Positions 22,901 to 34,900 of a stretch of 64,000 nucleotides of DNA are shown here, in pieces. Position numbers and translations under genes: made by a program. The notes below the pieces were generated by a model, which searched no databases, was not told the DNA's origin, and saw only the letters and a list, made by a program, of their open reading frames with translations. The stretch lies in contig NC_080677.1 in the NCBI RefSeq assembly GCF_030445035.2, positions 28,469,513 to 28,533,512 of the forward strand. The letters run 5' to 3'. The first letter of the stretch is position 1, and every line of letters begins with the position of its first letter. Source of the DNA: Dasypus novemcinctus (taxonomy: Eukaryota; Chordata; Mammalia; Cingulata; Dasypodidae).

Positions 22901-25900
22901 AAAGAGGCTTTTCTGTCCAGGGCATCGCCTGGAACAGAGCGTCTTGCAGGCTGGGGCCCCAGCGCTCACTGCAGGAGAAAAAGCAGGAGGCCAACCAGGA
23001 AGCCGGCGTTTGCATAATCAGCAACCCTGAATTTTCCAACAGAGGGACAAAAGGGCAACGTGCCATTTATACAATGGTCAAAAGATTAAGGGGGAAAAAA
23101 AAAACTGCCCAGAGAGTTTATAAATGCGTTTTCTCATCCAGGAGCCCCCTTCCAAGTGGGTGATATTTTCCCAAAGATGAAATTCAGTTCCTTTGGATTC
23201 AGGGTAGGAGACAAAGGCCTGGGGGTGGACACACTTCCTCCAGCCGAGTCTGCGGCTCTCTCCTGGTGGATGAACATACAGTACAATTCAGGGTTACTTT
23301 TTAATGGTGATTTATAATCTCCTGGGGACGTGGCAAATGCCCCAAACCCCATCCATGGACTTCTGGGTCAGAAGCTCTAATCAAATGGGATCAACCTTTG
23401 GTTGCTGGCAATCACAGTTTGTTGTCTCTAAGGATAACATTCACCCAGCATGCTTTATGCTTTCATCCCATGCACTGTGCAAGGCACTGGGGACAAGGTG
23501 GTGAAGGCAACAAGCTTACCAGGTTAAAGGGGAAGATGATAATCAAATAATCAGACAAATGCATTAGCCACACATGTCACTGAATCTAAGATGCCATCAG
23601 CTTCACCATTATTTTTTTGAATCACTAAGAAAGAAAAAAGCTGCCAATCAAAGCCTGACACACTAATGATTGTAACAATGCTTCAAAATTTCAGAAATAC
23701 TAAATTGGGGAAAGTAAGCATCTTAAAAATAATGGGAAGTGGTATTTAAAATCAAGAAGAAAGCTATGAAGGAAAGAATTATAGGATCAAGATTGACGAG
23801 GTGGGGGAGGCACCAGATGAGATCCCTATTTAGAGAGGGATTAGGTCAAGAAAGGCCCCTCTTGGGAAATAACACTTATGGCAGAGCCTGGAGGGAGGGA
23901 AAAGCACAGCGGGTAGAGGGTGCAGTGCATGCAGAGGCAGGGAGGTGGGAGAGAGCCACAGAGGAGCCCAGCTCATGAGGTACAGAAACAGGAGAGAGGA
24001 GAGAGGAAAGGGGACAGGCAGGTCTTGGAGAGCTTTGGAGATCATGGGGAGTGTTGAATTTCAGTTTCGGAGGACTGGCAAACCACTGGACAGTGTTAAA
24101 CCAGTCTACGTGCTCAGAGGTCACACAGCCATCAGTGAAGAGCACAGGTAGGGGACCAGCTGGGCTGTCGCGGTTGCCCAGACCAGCAGGACTGGGGGCT
24201 TGGACCTGGGTGAAAAGGGACAGACTTGAGAACCAAAGGGACAGACTCGAGAACCAAAGGATGTGCACTGGGTTCGAATAACTGAGGGGCTGGTGGTGTT
24301 TGCTGTGCTGAGAAAGACTGGTGGAGGAGCAGAAGATGGAGCTTTCAGAACCCTCGTTGCCAAGTTCAGCCTTTCCCCAGGTCCCTACAGGATGGCAGTA
24401 GTGCACGTGCCCTGCAGGTCGTGGGCAAAGCGGCAATTACACTCCTGCACCGTCAAGGCTTTCCTCCCGGGTCAGCCGCTGCCACCACCAGGAGGCGAGA
24501 GGGCTTGGCCTTCCAATCACCGTCTGCGGGTCAGCCCAGCCCCCATCTGCGGATGCCTCCCAGGGCCAGCTCTGGGATGGAGGTGAGATGGATGTCAGAG
24601 GTGCAAGGCCAGCTCAGTAGGGTCACCGAGAAGGGCCATGGAGGGCCAGCCGGACACGGCCAGGGTGTAGGCAGGAAGGTGGCACCTGACGGCAGGCTTG
24701 CCTCTGCTTTACCCCAGTGCACCCCAAGGGTAGGTCATCCGACCAACGCACTGAGAGGCACTTCTCCTGGAGACAGCCCCCCTCCCCACCCACACATGCT
24801 CAGGGAGGGCCCTAGCACCCCGGCTCTCAGCCAGGGGCTGCAGCGAGAAGCCGAGACAGAGTGTGAGCAAGAGGCAGCCTGGTTCTGCCTCTGGGGTGAA
24901 GGAAGCCTCCAGCCTTACAAGAGCAGCAACCCCTACTCAGGTGCTTCACACCCCAGGTTGTTCAAGTGCCAGATCCTCTCCATGTCAGGTGGGAGCTGCG
25001 GAGGGAGGAAAGCAGGCCTGGCCAGAGCAGGGTACCCAGCCCTCTCTCAGGTCTGGGCTTGGGCGCTGAGCCTCCCTGAGATTCCTTCTCCATTGAAGGC
25101 CACTAATCAGGTAGGACCCAGGGCGCTTGGGGACAGAGGGAACAGCAGGAGGAGTTAATGGAGGGAAACGCTTTGCCTGAGCCACCAGGCGGCCCTGCTA
25201 GAGCCTTCAGGCGGGGAGACAGCAGAGCCTCAAGGCAGTGGAGAAAAACAGCCTGCTCGCTGCGGAGCCCGTCACAGTGAAGGAAAGTCTAGGTGGACTC
25301 GTGGAGCCCTCGAGGAGGAAGAGGCTGTGGTAGGGCCTGGATTTCTTCAACTGTAATTTTATTCCAAGGGAAAGATAACCCTCATTATTTTCCCATCAAT
25401 TACCCTCAACGGATGGAAGAAAAATAGTTTACTTTTTGACCAACGCCCTCCACACAAGAATGAAACCGGGGCTCACAGTAGCCCTCGAGAGCTCCACGAG
25501 CTCGGCCAAGGTGACCTCTCTGGGCCTGTGGAATTTGGGCTGGATCCTTTCAGAGCCCACCCAGGGGTGGTACGCCAGAGTCCTGGCCACATTCCTGGGC
25601 TCCCCCTGACATGGGCTTATCTGGGAAGGAGACGCTATCATTCTTTTCTCCCCAGGTCTCTTGAACCCATAACTGCTTTCTCTTCACTGTGAAGTGTCGC
25701 TCAGAGAGGGGGTCTGGGGATGGGCCGAGCTCCTGGTCTATTAGCAAAGGGGCAGCAAACCCGAGCATGTGGCCAAGCAGGAAGCAGGAGAGGAAACAGC
25801 CTGGTTAAAATCCACTCCCTCAAGTGCCCCACTGTCAGTCTCTGAGCCGGTTCTGGGGCTACACCTTGGATGAGGAATCTTTCCAGGACAGCCACCCTGT

Positions 25901-28900
25901 ATAGGGCCCCTTGATCCCCTCAGGACAATCCTCCCCATAGAATCAACCAAAGAATAGAGTCCCAGAAGCTGGCAGATTGGAAGAAAGTGTAAACCCATGC
26001 TCAGGGAAGGTTCTGTGAGGGGCTGGGACAAGGACTCGTGGTCCAGTGCTCCCTGCCCATGCTCCCTGGAGGCAGAGTCACCCTGTCCCTTATCCCGCTG
26101 TACCTGGAGGTCTGACCCTTTCCAAAATCCTGGCTGCAGTGAGAGAGGGGGCAGAGGGGACCACACTCCAGCCATCAGACCAAGGGAAGCATAAAACCTT
26201 CTCCCCTGGAGAAGACACCCCCAACACACACACGTGCACACACGGGCACACCCACGCATGCATGCACATACAGCCACCCTGCCCCACAATCGTGCTGCAA
26301 ATCCCTCAAATAAAATAGCTGAAAACTCCCTTCAAGCAGCCTTTCCCAGAACATGGTATCACCTGGTTTGGGGTCTGACTATATGTTCTGGCAGTGAACC
26401 CGTACTTCTCCCCAAATCCTCTGTGATGCAGTGTGGACCACAATTCCAAGCTCAGGAATGGGAGGTGACTTCCCTCCCCACTCTTCCCTCCCTCTCATTG
26501 GTCCAAGCAGTCAGGCCCTCTGATTTTGGAGACTGTGAGCGCCTGGGTACCTGGCACACATTGTAGTGCTCAAAGAGGGATAAGAAGCCAACGTCGCTGC
26601 GTGCGGCAACGCCTTTGAGAAGCGTGATGTTCCCGTTCCCAGAATCCAGCTCAACCACGTCGTTGAAAACATTGGACACAGCTTTCCCCGTCAGGAGCAG
26701 ATTGACAAGTTCCTGTTGATGAGAGAAAGCAGGAAAAGCTTGTCGAGTCTCTGAATCAGCTATTAAAAGTGTGGTGATGGGAGGGTGAAGGGAGATTGGA
26801 ACAAGTTAGAAATAAAATAAAAAGGGTAGAGAAGGAAGGAAAGCCAGAAGGGAGAGGGTGAAATCAGAGGGGATCGTGACTTGATTTCTCCATAAGCCCC
26901 AAGGGCAAAGCTGGCAGTTTTTTCTCAAAAAAGCTACTCTAGGTGCTCATTGCTCTTTACTCAGCAAGCATGTATTGAGCACCAGCTGTGCACAGACCCT
27001 GTCCCTAGGCCTGGGATCCTTAGAAGGGTAAGACACGGCTCCTGACTTCAGGAGCTGGGGTCCAGACAGGGGCCAGGTGTGAGCCCACGCGGCTGCAGCA
27101 CAACGCAGGATGTGATGGAGGCAAACAAAAAACCAGCACTCGGGGCTCACGAGACCACTGGACCACAGGACCGAGTCAGAGCAGCTTTACAGAGAAGTGA
27201 CATTTGGGTGGGTCTCCAAGGAAGTTTTGTTTTGTTTTTCTTAACTTTATATTTGGAAACAATTTTAGACCCACAAGAAGTTGTAAAAATAGTACAGAAA
27301 GTTCCCGTGGACCCTTCACCCAGTTTCCCCCAAAGATAACATCTTAATACCTGAGCACGTGATCAAAGCCAGGAAGCCGACGATGGAACAATACCATTAG
27401 CTAAAACCCAGGCCTCGTTCAGATTTCAGCAGTGATGTGGGTTGAAGGAGGGAGCGGAGGAAGGCACTTCAGGAGACTGGGAGGGCCCAAGCAGAGCGGC
27501 AGAGGCGGGAAAGCGAGGCCGGTTCCCCTCAGTCTCTGCCGTCATCCCGCTGCCCGGCATTAGCATACCTAGCCCCGCACTGGGGCCACATCAGGAGAGG
27601 GCAGGTGAGATGCCATTTTGCCAGCAGCCTCCTGCATCAGGCTGGGCCATCGTAGCTGGAAGGACCCTTGTGCAGGGCATCTAGGGGTCCAGCCTCCTTT
27701 TTTTAAAAATTTTTTTTGTCTTTTCATTTTTTTATTTTTTAAAAGATACTTAGATTACACAAATGTTACGGAGGCTATATAGAGGATTCCCATATGCCCC
27801 GCTCCCCACACCTCCCACATTTCCCCACATTAACTTCTTTCATTAGTGTGGTATATTCATTGCAATTGATAAATGCATTTTGGAGCACTGCCACTAAGCA
27901 TGTATTATAGTTTACATTGTAGTTTACACTCACTCACACTCAATTCTGTAGGTTATGGCAGGAAACATAACGGCCTCCTTTGAAGAGTGGGGAAACTGAC
28001 GCTCACAGATGGGAAAGGACTTGCCCCAGCTGCACAGCCAGCTGATGACAGAGGTGAACGCCCACCAACCACATTTCCTGGCAAGTGGCCTGCACCTTTC
28101 CCATCACCTTGCCACCTGCGAGTCACCACCCTGCTATGCCCAAGAATCAGGTGAAGGGCGCTGGCCTGAGCACTATGAGGTCTTCGAGCACCTGCTGCAC
28201 CATGGAGGAAGGAATCCACCTGAGCCCGGCACTAGCCCTCAGCTGGGGTGGTGGATTTTATGTGTCAACTTGGCTAGGTTATGAGCCCAATTTTTAGTCA
28301 AACACTAGCCTGGCTGTTGCTGTGGAGGTATCTGGTAGATGGGATTAGCATCTACAATCAGGGGACTTAAGTAAAGGAGATGACCCTCTATAATGGGGGT
28401 GGGCCTTGCTAATCAGTTGGAGGTCTTAAGGGCAAAGAACTGAAGGTTCCAGAAAGAAGAAAGTCTGCCTCAAGACTCTGCTGTCCATTCCTCTCAGAGC
28501 TTCCAGACCACCAACCAGTCTCTAGATTACGGACTCAAGAGTTGAATATCACTCTTAGTGGAATGTGCAGCCTTCTGACAAGGTCTTAAAACTTGCCAGC
28601 TGCCAGAGCTGTGTGAGCCAGTTCGCCCTAACAAATCTCTTACATATATGCACATGTATCCTGCTGGTCTGCTTCTCTCGAGTCCCTCTATCTTATCCGC
28701 CTTCTGTCAGGGCCGGCGTTCCGGGTGAGAGCAGGAGTGCACAGTGTGCGTGGGAGAGGCCAGCCTTTTGCCCAGCCACAGCTCTGAAGGGCAGAGTGTG
28801 TGCAGGGTTTCCCCCTGAACTGTGAAAACAACACCCAGGGCTGATAAATCCCTCATGGACACCAACACCTCTGCCCCAGTCACAGTAAACGAGGTCGCAC

Positions 28901-31900
28901 CTAATGGCCGCCGAGGGGCCACTGGAGGAAGGGTTCAAGGGGGCCTCATTGTGTCCTTGCAGAGGAAATGAGAGAATTTGGAGCGAAGGTCTGTTCTGAG
29001 ATACTGCACCTCTGGCCAGTGGCTGCTAAGAAAGATGGAACCTTTTTACATGAGTTGGAGGTTTCGCGTCTGGTTTTCAAGTAAAAAGGAGGGCTCCTGC
29101 TCCCCCAGACAGAGGCGTGTCTCGAACCCCACTCTATCAGGAAGCTGTCTTGAGGTGGGGGAGGAGGGGTGCCAGGCGACCCGGTGGCCAAGCCTGGTAG
29201 CCGTCTAGCCCCTCGCTACTCAGAGTGAGGTCCGGGGACCAGTGGCGACGCCCTCACTGGGGGAGCCTGTCAGATATTCAGAATCCCAGGGCCCAGCCCA
29301 GACCCACTAAGTTGGAATTTGCACTTTAAAAAGATCTGCTGGGGGATGTGTGCATGCATGAAAGTTTAAGAAGCACTGGTCTAGTCCAAAAGCCTCTTTA
29401 TACAAAGGGGGAAACTGAGTGAGGCTGTGAGAGCACAAGAAAATTGTCCCAGGTCATTCAGCGAGTGAGGCAGGGAACAAGGCTAGGAACCCAGCCCCAG
29501 ACTCTGATCTGACATCCACCCCACTCCACGGCCCACCCCGGGCTGCGGCGTTCTCTGCTTTCTGGAAGGGGAAGCTCCCATAGGGAAACCGGGTACCCAG
29601 CATGAGGTACCCAGAAAGGGGCAGCCCTCAGGGGCCCAGGGCAAACCAAAGGCTACAAGCTTGGCCCTATTCAGAGCTGGGTACAAGTTAGCCAGGACAA
29701 TTAGGTCTTCAAATGGGTCCGTCAGCCTCAGCAGACCTGTCCAGCCTGCTGCCGGTGCTACGCATTCTGGCCCGCAAAGGCCAATGATGTCAGAAATAAC
29801 TGTGGCCTGTGTGGCCAGTTTGGGGGGCCTTGCTGTGCGGAGACAGGGATGGATGGAAGCCCAGGGGTAGGAGGTGGCCCCTGGCCTGACGCTTACTACA
29901 CGGGCTCCTTCCCCTGGTGTCAGCTGGGTGACGGGGAGGCTCAGGGACAAGCAAGTGTGCTGAGGGCCCCCACAAGGTTTCTTTTGTAAAGAAGCAGAGG
30001 GAAAGGCTGCTGTAGAGACATACGGTGCAAATATGAAAGGTCACCAGAGCCATTATCTCTCAGCTGGCCTGGGCCTCCCCAGCCTGGGCCCAGGTGCTGG
30101 GCTGTTCTGGGCTCAACGCTGGGTCCAGCTTTGAGTACAGGTGAGCACATAGTGAGCTCCCCAGAAACGGAGGCTGGACTGAGTTCTCTTGCTAGGCCTT
30201 CCTGACTGAGATACCCAGCAGAGGTTGGCCCATCCAGGTTGGCCTGGAGAGCACAGGCCAGGCAGAAAGTAGGGATGCAGCAAGGGCAAGAGCCCCCAGT
30301 GCCCCCGTACCTGCGTGCAGTAGCCGTGTGCTCCAATCAGACAGCTGGTGGGCACGTCGAAGTCCTGGCGAATGCTGGAAAACACGAGAGGAGGCTGGGT
30401 TAACTTTCCTCTGCCCGACTTGAGGCCTTGCCAGGTGACCAGAGGCAGGGGCAGGGAGTGTCCCTTGGGCTCCAGGCTGAGGCCCAGAATTCTGATTTGG
30501 GGACACCCTGGGCTCTGTGTCCTGTGTCCCCCATAGAGGAGGCTGTGCCCGGAAGTGCATGGGTCTCCTTACGGCTCACTCTAAACTCCGGGCAGTGGCG
30601 TCCCCCGGGTCTCCCCACGCCCCCTGCCCACACCTGGAGGATGGCCACAGAGGGTGACACAGCACAAGGGCCCTGGGTTTAGCATGCAATGTCCTGCTAA
30701 ACCCACATCGCAACTCTGATGCTTACTAACAGTGGCGACTCGAGCAGCCCCTTCCGTCTCTGGGCCTCAGCCTGCAAGTCCCTGAAATGAACTGTCTCCA
30801 AAGCCCCTCTGAGTTCTAAAATAATAGCCTCCACTGTCTGAGCACAGACCTGGAGCCAGGCACCAGGTGCACCTTATTCCCTAAACCCTCTGAGCAAACC
30901 AAGGCTCAGGGAAGTGGGCTGGGCTCCTGGGCGATGGAGCTGGCAGGGGAACTTTGGGCCCTGTCTCCCCACAGTCTGTTCCCACTGTGGCCCACCCCCA
31001 AGAGGCACAGGGCAAAAAGCCCGTTTGCCAAAAAAAAAAAGGATTTCTGGGGCTGAACAGTGCTAGGGACCAGACCAAATCAGGGAGCCACAGGCAGCAG
31101 TGGTCCTGTCACAAGGCGGGAGTGAGATGATGAGCAGGAAGCAAAAAATCCTCGTGGGATTTCAAAACCTTGCTTACTATCTTGTGATGGTGCCAGAAAG
31201 TCTACCACTAGGACATCACTTCTTTTTTGCTCCTCTGGAGTAAATCCCTCTGGGAAACTCACCCAAAGGGCATTGTTGACAGGGTTGTGCAATGGAGAAC
31301 AGGAAAGGAGCTGCTTATTAAACCTGCTAAGCGTACAGCAATTTCAACCCTCCCACCACCTGCAGGGCAGGAAGTGTGGTCTCCTTTATAGACGTGGAAA
31401 CAAGCTCAGAGTGGCAGCACCAGAGGGGTCGTGGGACACCAGGGAGAGTGACCCCGAGGCCCCTGATCCCCCCAAGGAGGCACCCAGGGGCTGCGGAGCT
31501 GCCACCCCACCGTGCACACGGCCTGGGCTGCTTCCTCCGTCCACAGCCCCGAGCGAGCGCTGAAAGACAGCCTAGGGGTAGAAGGGCCTGAGCCGCTGTG
31601 GCCTTCATTTTTTCCTTTTAGTGGAAGAGATGAGAAACCTGGTCTCAATTTACACTTTAAATCTAGGGTCTGGTAGAAGTCCAGAAATCTTAAACACCCA
31701 CCTTGGTCCCTGTTTTCTTCTCAAATGGGTTTAAAACTCAGCCTCCACACCCCTTGCAGGGAAAACGCTTCTTGTGGTTTTTATAACTGTGCTCAAACTG
31801 GGAAAGGTCGGGTTCTGCGTGAAAAGGCCGCCTGGGCTTGCCATTCTAGGGGCCCGGCTGAGAACCACTGTAGCTTGGGGGCCCCCTAGGGAGCGCCTTC

Positions 31901-34900
31901 GAGGCTGGCCCGGCAGGCTGGGGGAGGAGCTGGCTGGGGGTGACTACTGGCCGAGTGCAGCACTGGGCTGGCGCTGGCTCAGGCCGAAGAATTGATGGAA
32001 ACACGCTGCGCGGCACATACAAGCATCTTCTGAAGAGAAGAAAATAACCTCAAAGGAGTCCTGGGACGATAAGCATCGCTGGCTGGGAGCCACCCTGAAG
32101 CTTTCAGAAGCAGTCACATCTCCATAATCCCACAGCCTCGCGGGGTCACCCAGCAGGCTGGGGAGCCTGCGTCAGCTGGGAGCAGAGGGGCAAGCAGAAA
32201 GGACAATGGCAGGAAATGGTAATTGCATCCTTAGGTGCAAACACGATGGGAAATACAGAAGCGGGGCCTGCATCTTGAAAGGGAGGAACATCTGTATTTC
32301 ATGTTAGGGCATTCGGGAGACGCCAAGGAACGGCTTATGGCTTAAGAGATTTACAACTTTGGCAAATCTAGACGCCCAGGCCTCCCTCTAAGGGAATTCC
32401 CCGGAGAGGTGAGGAGTTCTTGAGCAGAGGAGCAGCCGCCTCTGCTCTGTCCAGAGAGAAGGCAGTTCACGTAAGTGGAGCGTGGGCTTTCAGCCCTGGC
32501 TTGCCCTGTGACGGCAAACCAGCCCCTCTCCTCTCTGGGCCTCAGTCTCCCCTGCTGTGGCACGAGGGGCCTGGACAAGACGAGCGGCTTCCAACAGCAT
32601 TTAGAGCAGAGCGCCTTCTTCAAGTGAAATCCGGTATGCAGAAGGCCTGCACGGGAGACACCAGGGCGCAGCGCCTCTGGCTGGAGGGCTGGACAGCCCA
32701 GGCAGCAGGCTGGGCCAGGGCCCCGAGGAAATGTGCTCCCCGAAGCTGTCCCGCTCTGGGACTGTGCTGGTGGCCCCACCCCCAACCTTCCCTGCATTCT
32801 GGGCGCTAAGGGCCAGTCCCTTGCTGCCCCTTGCCCTGGTTCATGGGACAGCACCCAGCAATAGCCACCAGTCCTCACTGTCCCCAAAGAGGGGTTGAAG
32901 CTCTGAGACTGAGCTGCATGGGACCCAGAGGGCCCCTGGACCAAGAGTCCAGAGTGAAGACCTGGCCTTGGGGGTGTCCAGTACCCCCAGTGACAGAGGT
33001 GGGGGAATAGAGAGCTTCACCCGAGAACTCTAGCAAGGAGAGATGCTCCCATTCCTGATGCCATCAAGCAGTCCCAAGACACCAGAGACCAAAGAGGACA
33101 TCGGGGCTAGGAGAGGCCCCTGAGCTCATCATTTTGTGATGGTAAGACTAATGCCTAGAGGGAGAGGATGGCCTGCCCAGGGCTAGTGACACTCAATGCC
33201 CCAGCTCGAGGCCCCAGCCAAGACCCTGCTGGCTCTCTGCACCCACCATCAGTCACAGGTCTCAGGTGGCTGTGGATCTGCACCAAGCAGGCTTTTAGCC
33301 TTCAGTCCGAAACGTTTCAGACACGTTCAAATGCATCATCCTCCCTGAAGCCGTGCGCAACCAGGAGGACAAGAATTGCTGTCCCCACATTACTAATAGG
33401 GAAATTGAGGCCCAAAGAGTGGAAGGACCTTGTGAGTTCATGGTCACATTGAGTCAGCAAGGCCAGAGTCTACTGTGGCCTAAGAAAAACTTGATGGTCA
33501 GCCTGACCGGCCAGCCCGAAGCTCCAGCCCTGGCAGAAGTGCCTCAGGCCTGGAGAGAAGAGCCCCCCCAGGCCCCCTCTCGCTGCTCAGGTACGGCCCG
33601 TCCCTTCACCTTAGAGCCTATGGCTTCAGGATCCCCCACCTCATCTGTGTTCCTTCCATGTGCGTCTGAACATGCGTACCTGGGCATTTCATACGGAAGT
33701 TTCTGAGTAAGAAAAAGCTGCGTCCAAGTGGCCTCCAGACATGGGCCTGACCACTAGGGTGCCACGTCCCCGGGGGCAACACCACAGCCCTGCCGAGGCA
33801 GCCCCTGCCTGCCCCTCCCAGCCCCTCCCTCCCCTGGGGACTCCACTCTTCAACTGCTCTTCTGACATTTGGTTCCCCTTGCTCCCAGCACCTGCAGGGA
33901 CCTCCAGAGATGACACCCTTGATGGGTTTCCGTTGACTTCTGGGGAGGGCACCAAGAGCGAAAAGGGCAGTAGTGGTACAGGTAAGAGGGCCTGGGCTCT
34001 GGAGTCAGGGAGCCCTGGGTTCAAATCCATGCACTGCCGTTTCTGGTTGTCCACCCCTCCGCGCCTCAGTTCCCCCTTTTGCAATATGGGTATGATGATG
34101 CCGCCTTCCATTATAAGCTGCTGTGAGAACTGAGCGAGGCGAACTATATAAAGGACTTGACATTCGGGGAATGTCACTTCCTTTTCCTCCAATTACAACA
34201 GTAATAACAAAATTAAAAAAACAGTGACCCTAATGCAAACTCAACCATTCGTATCACAGCCAAGAGCCCAGAAAAAACGGAGGCCTCCAAATGGCCAAAA
34301 CAGCCATGAATATCCGTCAAGGATTTGGATAGAGCGGATACCGACTGTTTTCCTGGGAAGGCTGGGAGGGAGTAGATGACTCAGAACACCTGGGTGTCAG
34401 CCCCCCTGCCACCTGCATGTGTGACATTCAGCAAACCACTTTCCATCTCCAGTTTCGGGGCCTCCGTCCCCGACTGGGTGAACAAGAGCCACCTGGATAA
34501 AGTACGAGACAGCCTTGCAAACCAAACTGCAGAGCAGTCCCCAGGCTCCCAGGAGCAGCTGCTATTTCATTCTTCAGGTCCTGAGAGGAAGGGGCTAGGA
34601 GGGCCAGGAGGCAGGGGGAGGTGCATGGAAAGCCTCACAGGATGGAGAGACAGGGGCTGCCTGGAGGAAGGAGGAGAAAGCAAAGGGGCCCAGGCTCCCA
34701 GCAGCTGGTGACACCCTTCCCAAGTTGCCTTCTGTCTCACCACCTGCCATTCCCATCCCCAGGTGCCAGCGCCTTCCTTCCCAACCAGACTTGGTGCAGC
34801 CTCCACCTTCACCTACGTTGTTCTCTCTGCCTGCCAAGCCCTTCCCACCCATCCCTCCGAGCCCTGCTACCTGTTCCCTCCTCCAGAGAAAGTCAGAAGC

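Larger units (their letters stand above)
26713..30310 (-). other. MINDY4: MINDY4 intron H/G (3.6 kb)
   Basis: Packed with repeats: L2-like antisense (26945-27215), an L1 3' end antisense (27222-27435), a retroelement tail inserted into a MIR (27701-27972), an LTR-like repeat (28249-28683), a MER5A copy (29212-29379) and a MIR (29385-29510). Confidence 0.75.

Noticed and set aside
24421-25158. 245-codon plus-strand open frame
   Set aside because: GC-rich intron sequence, no domain, opposite strand to the gene, no initiation or splice support.
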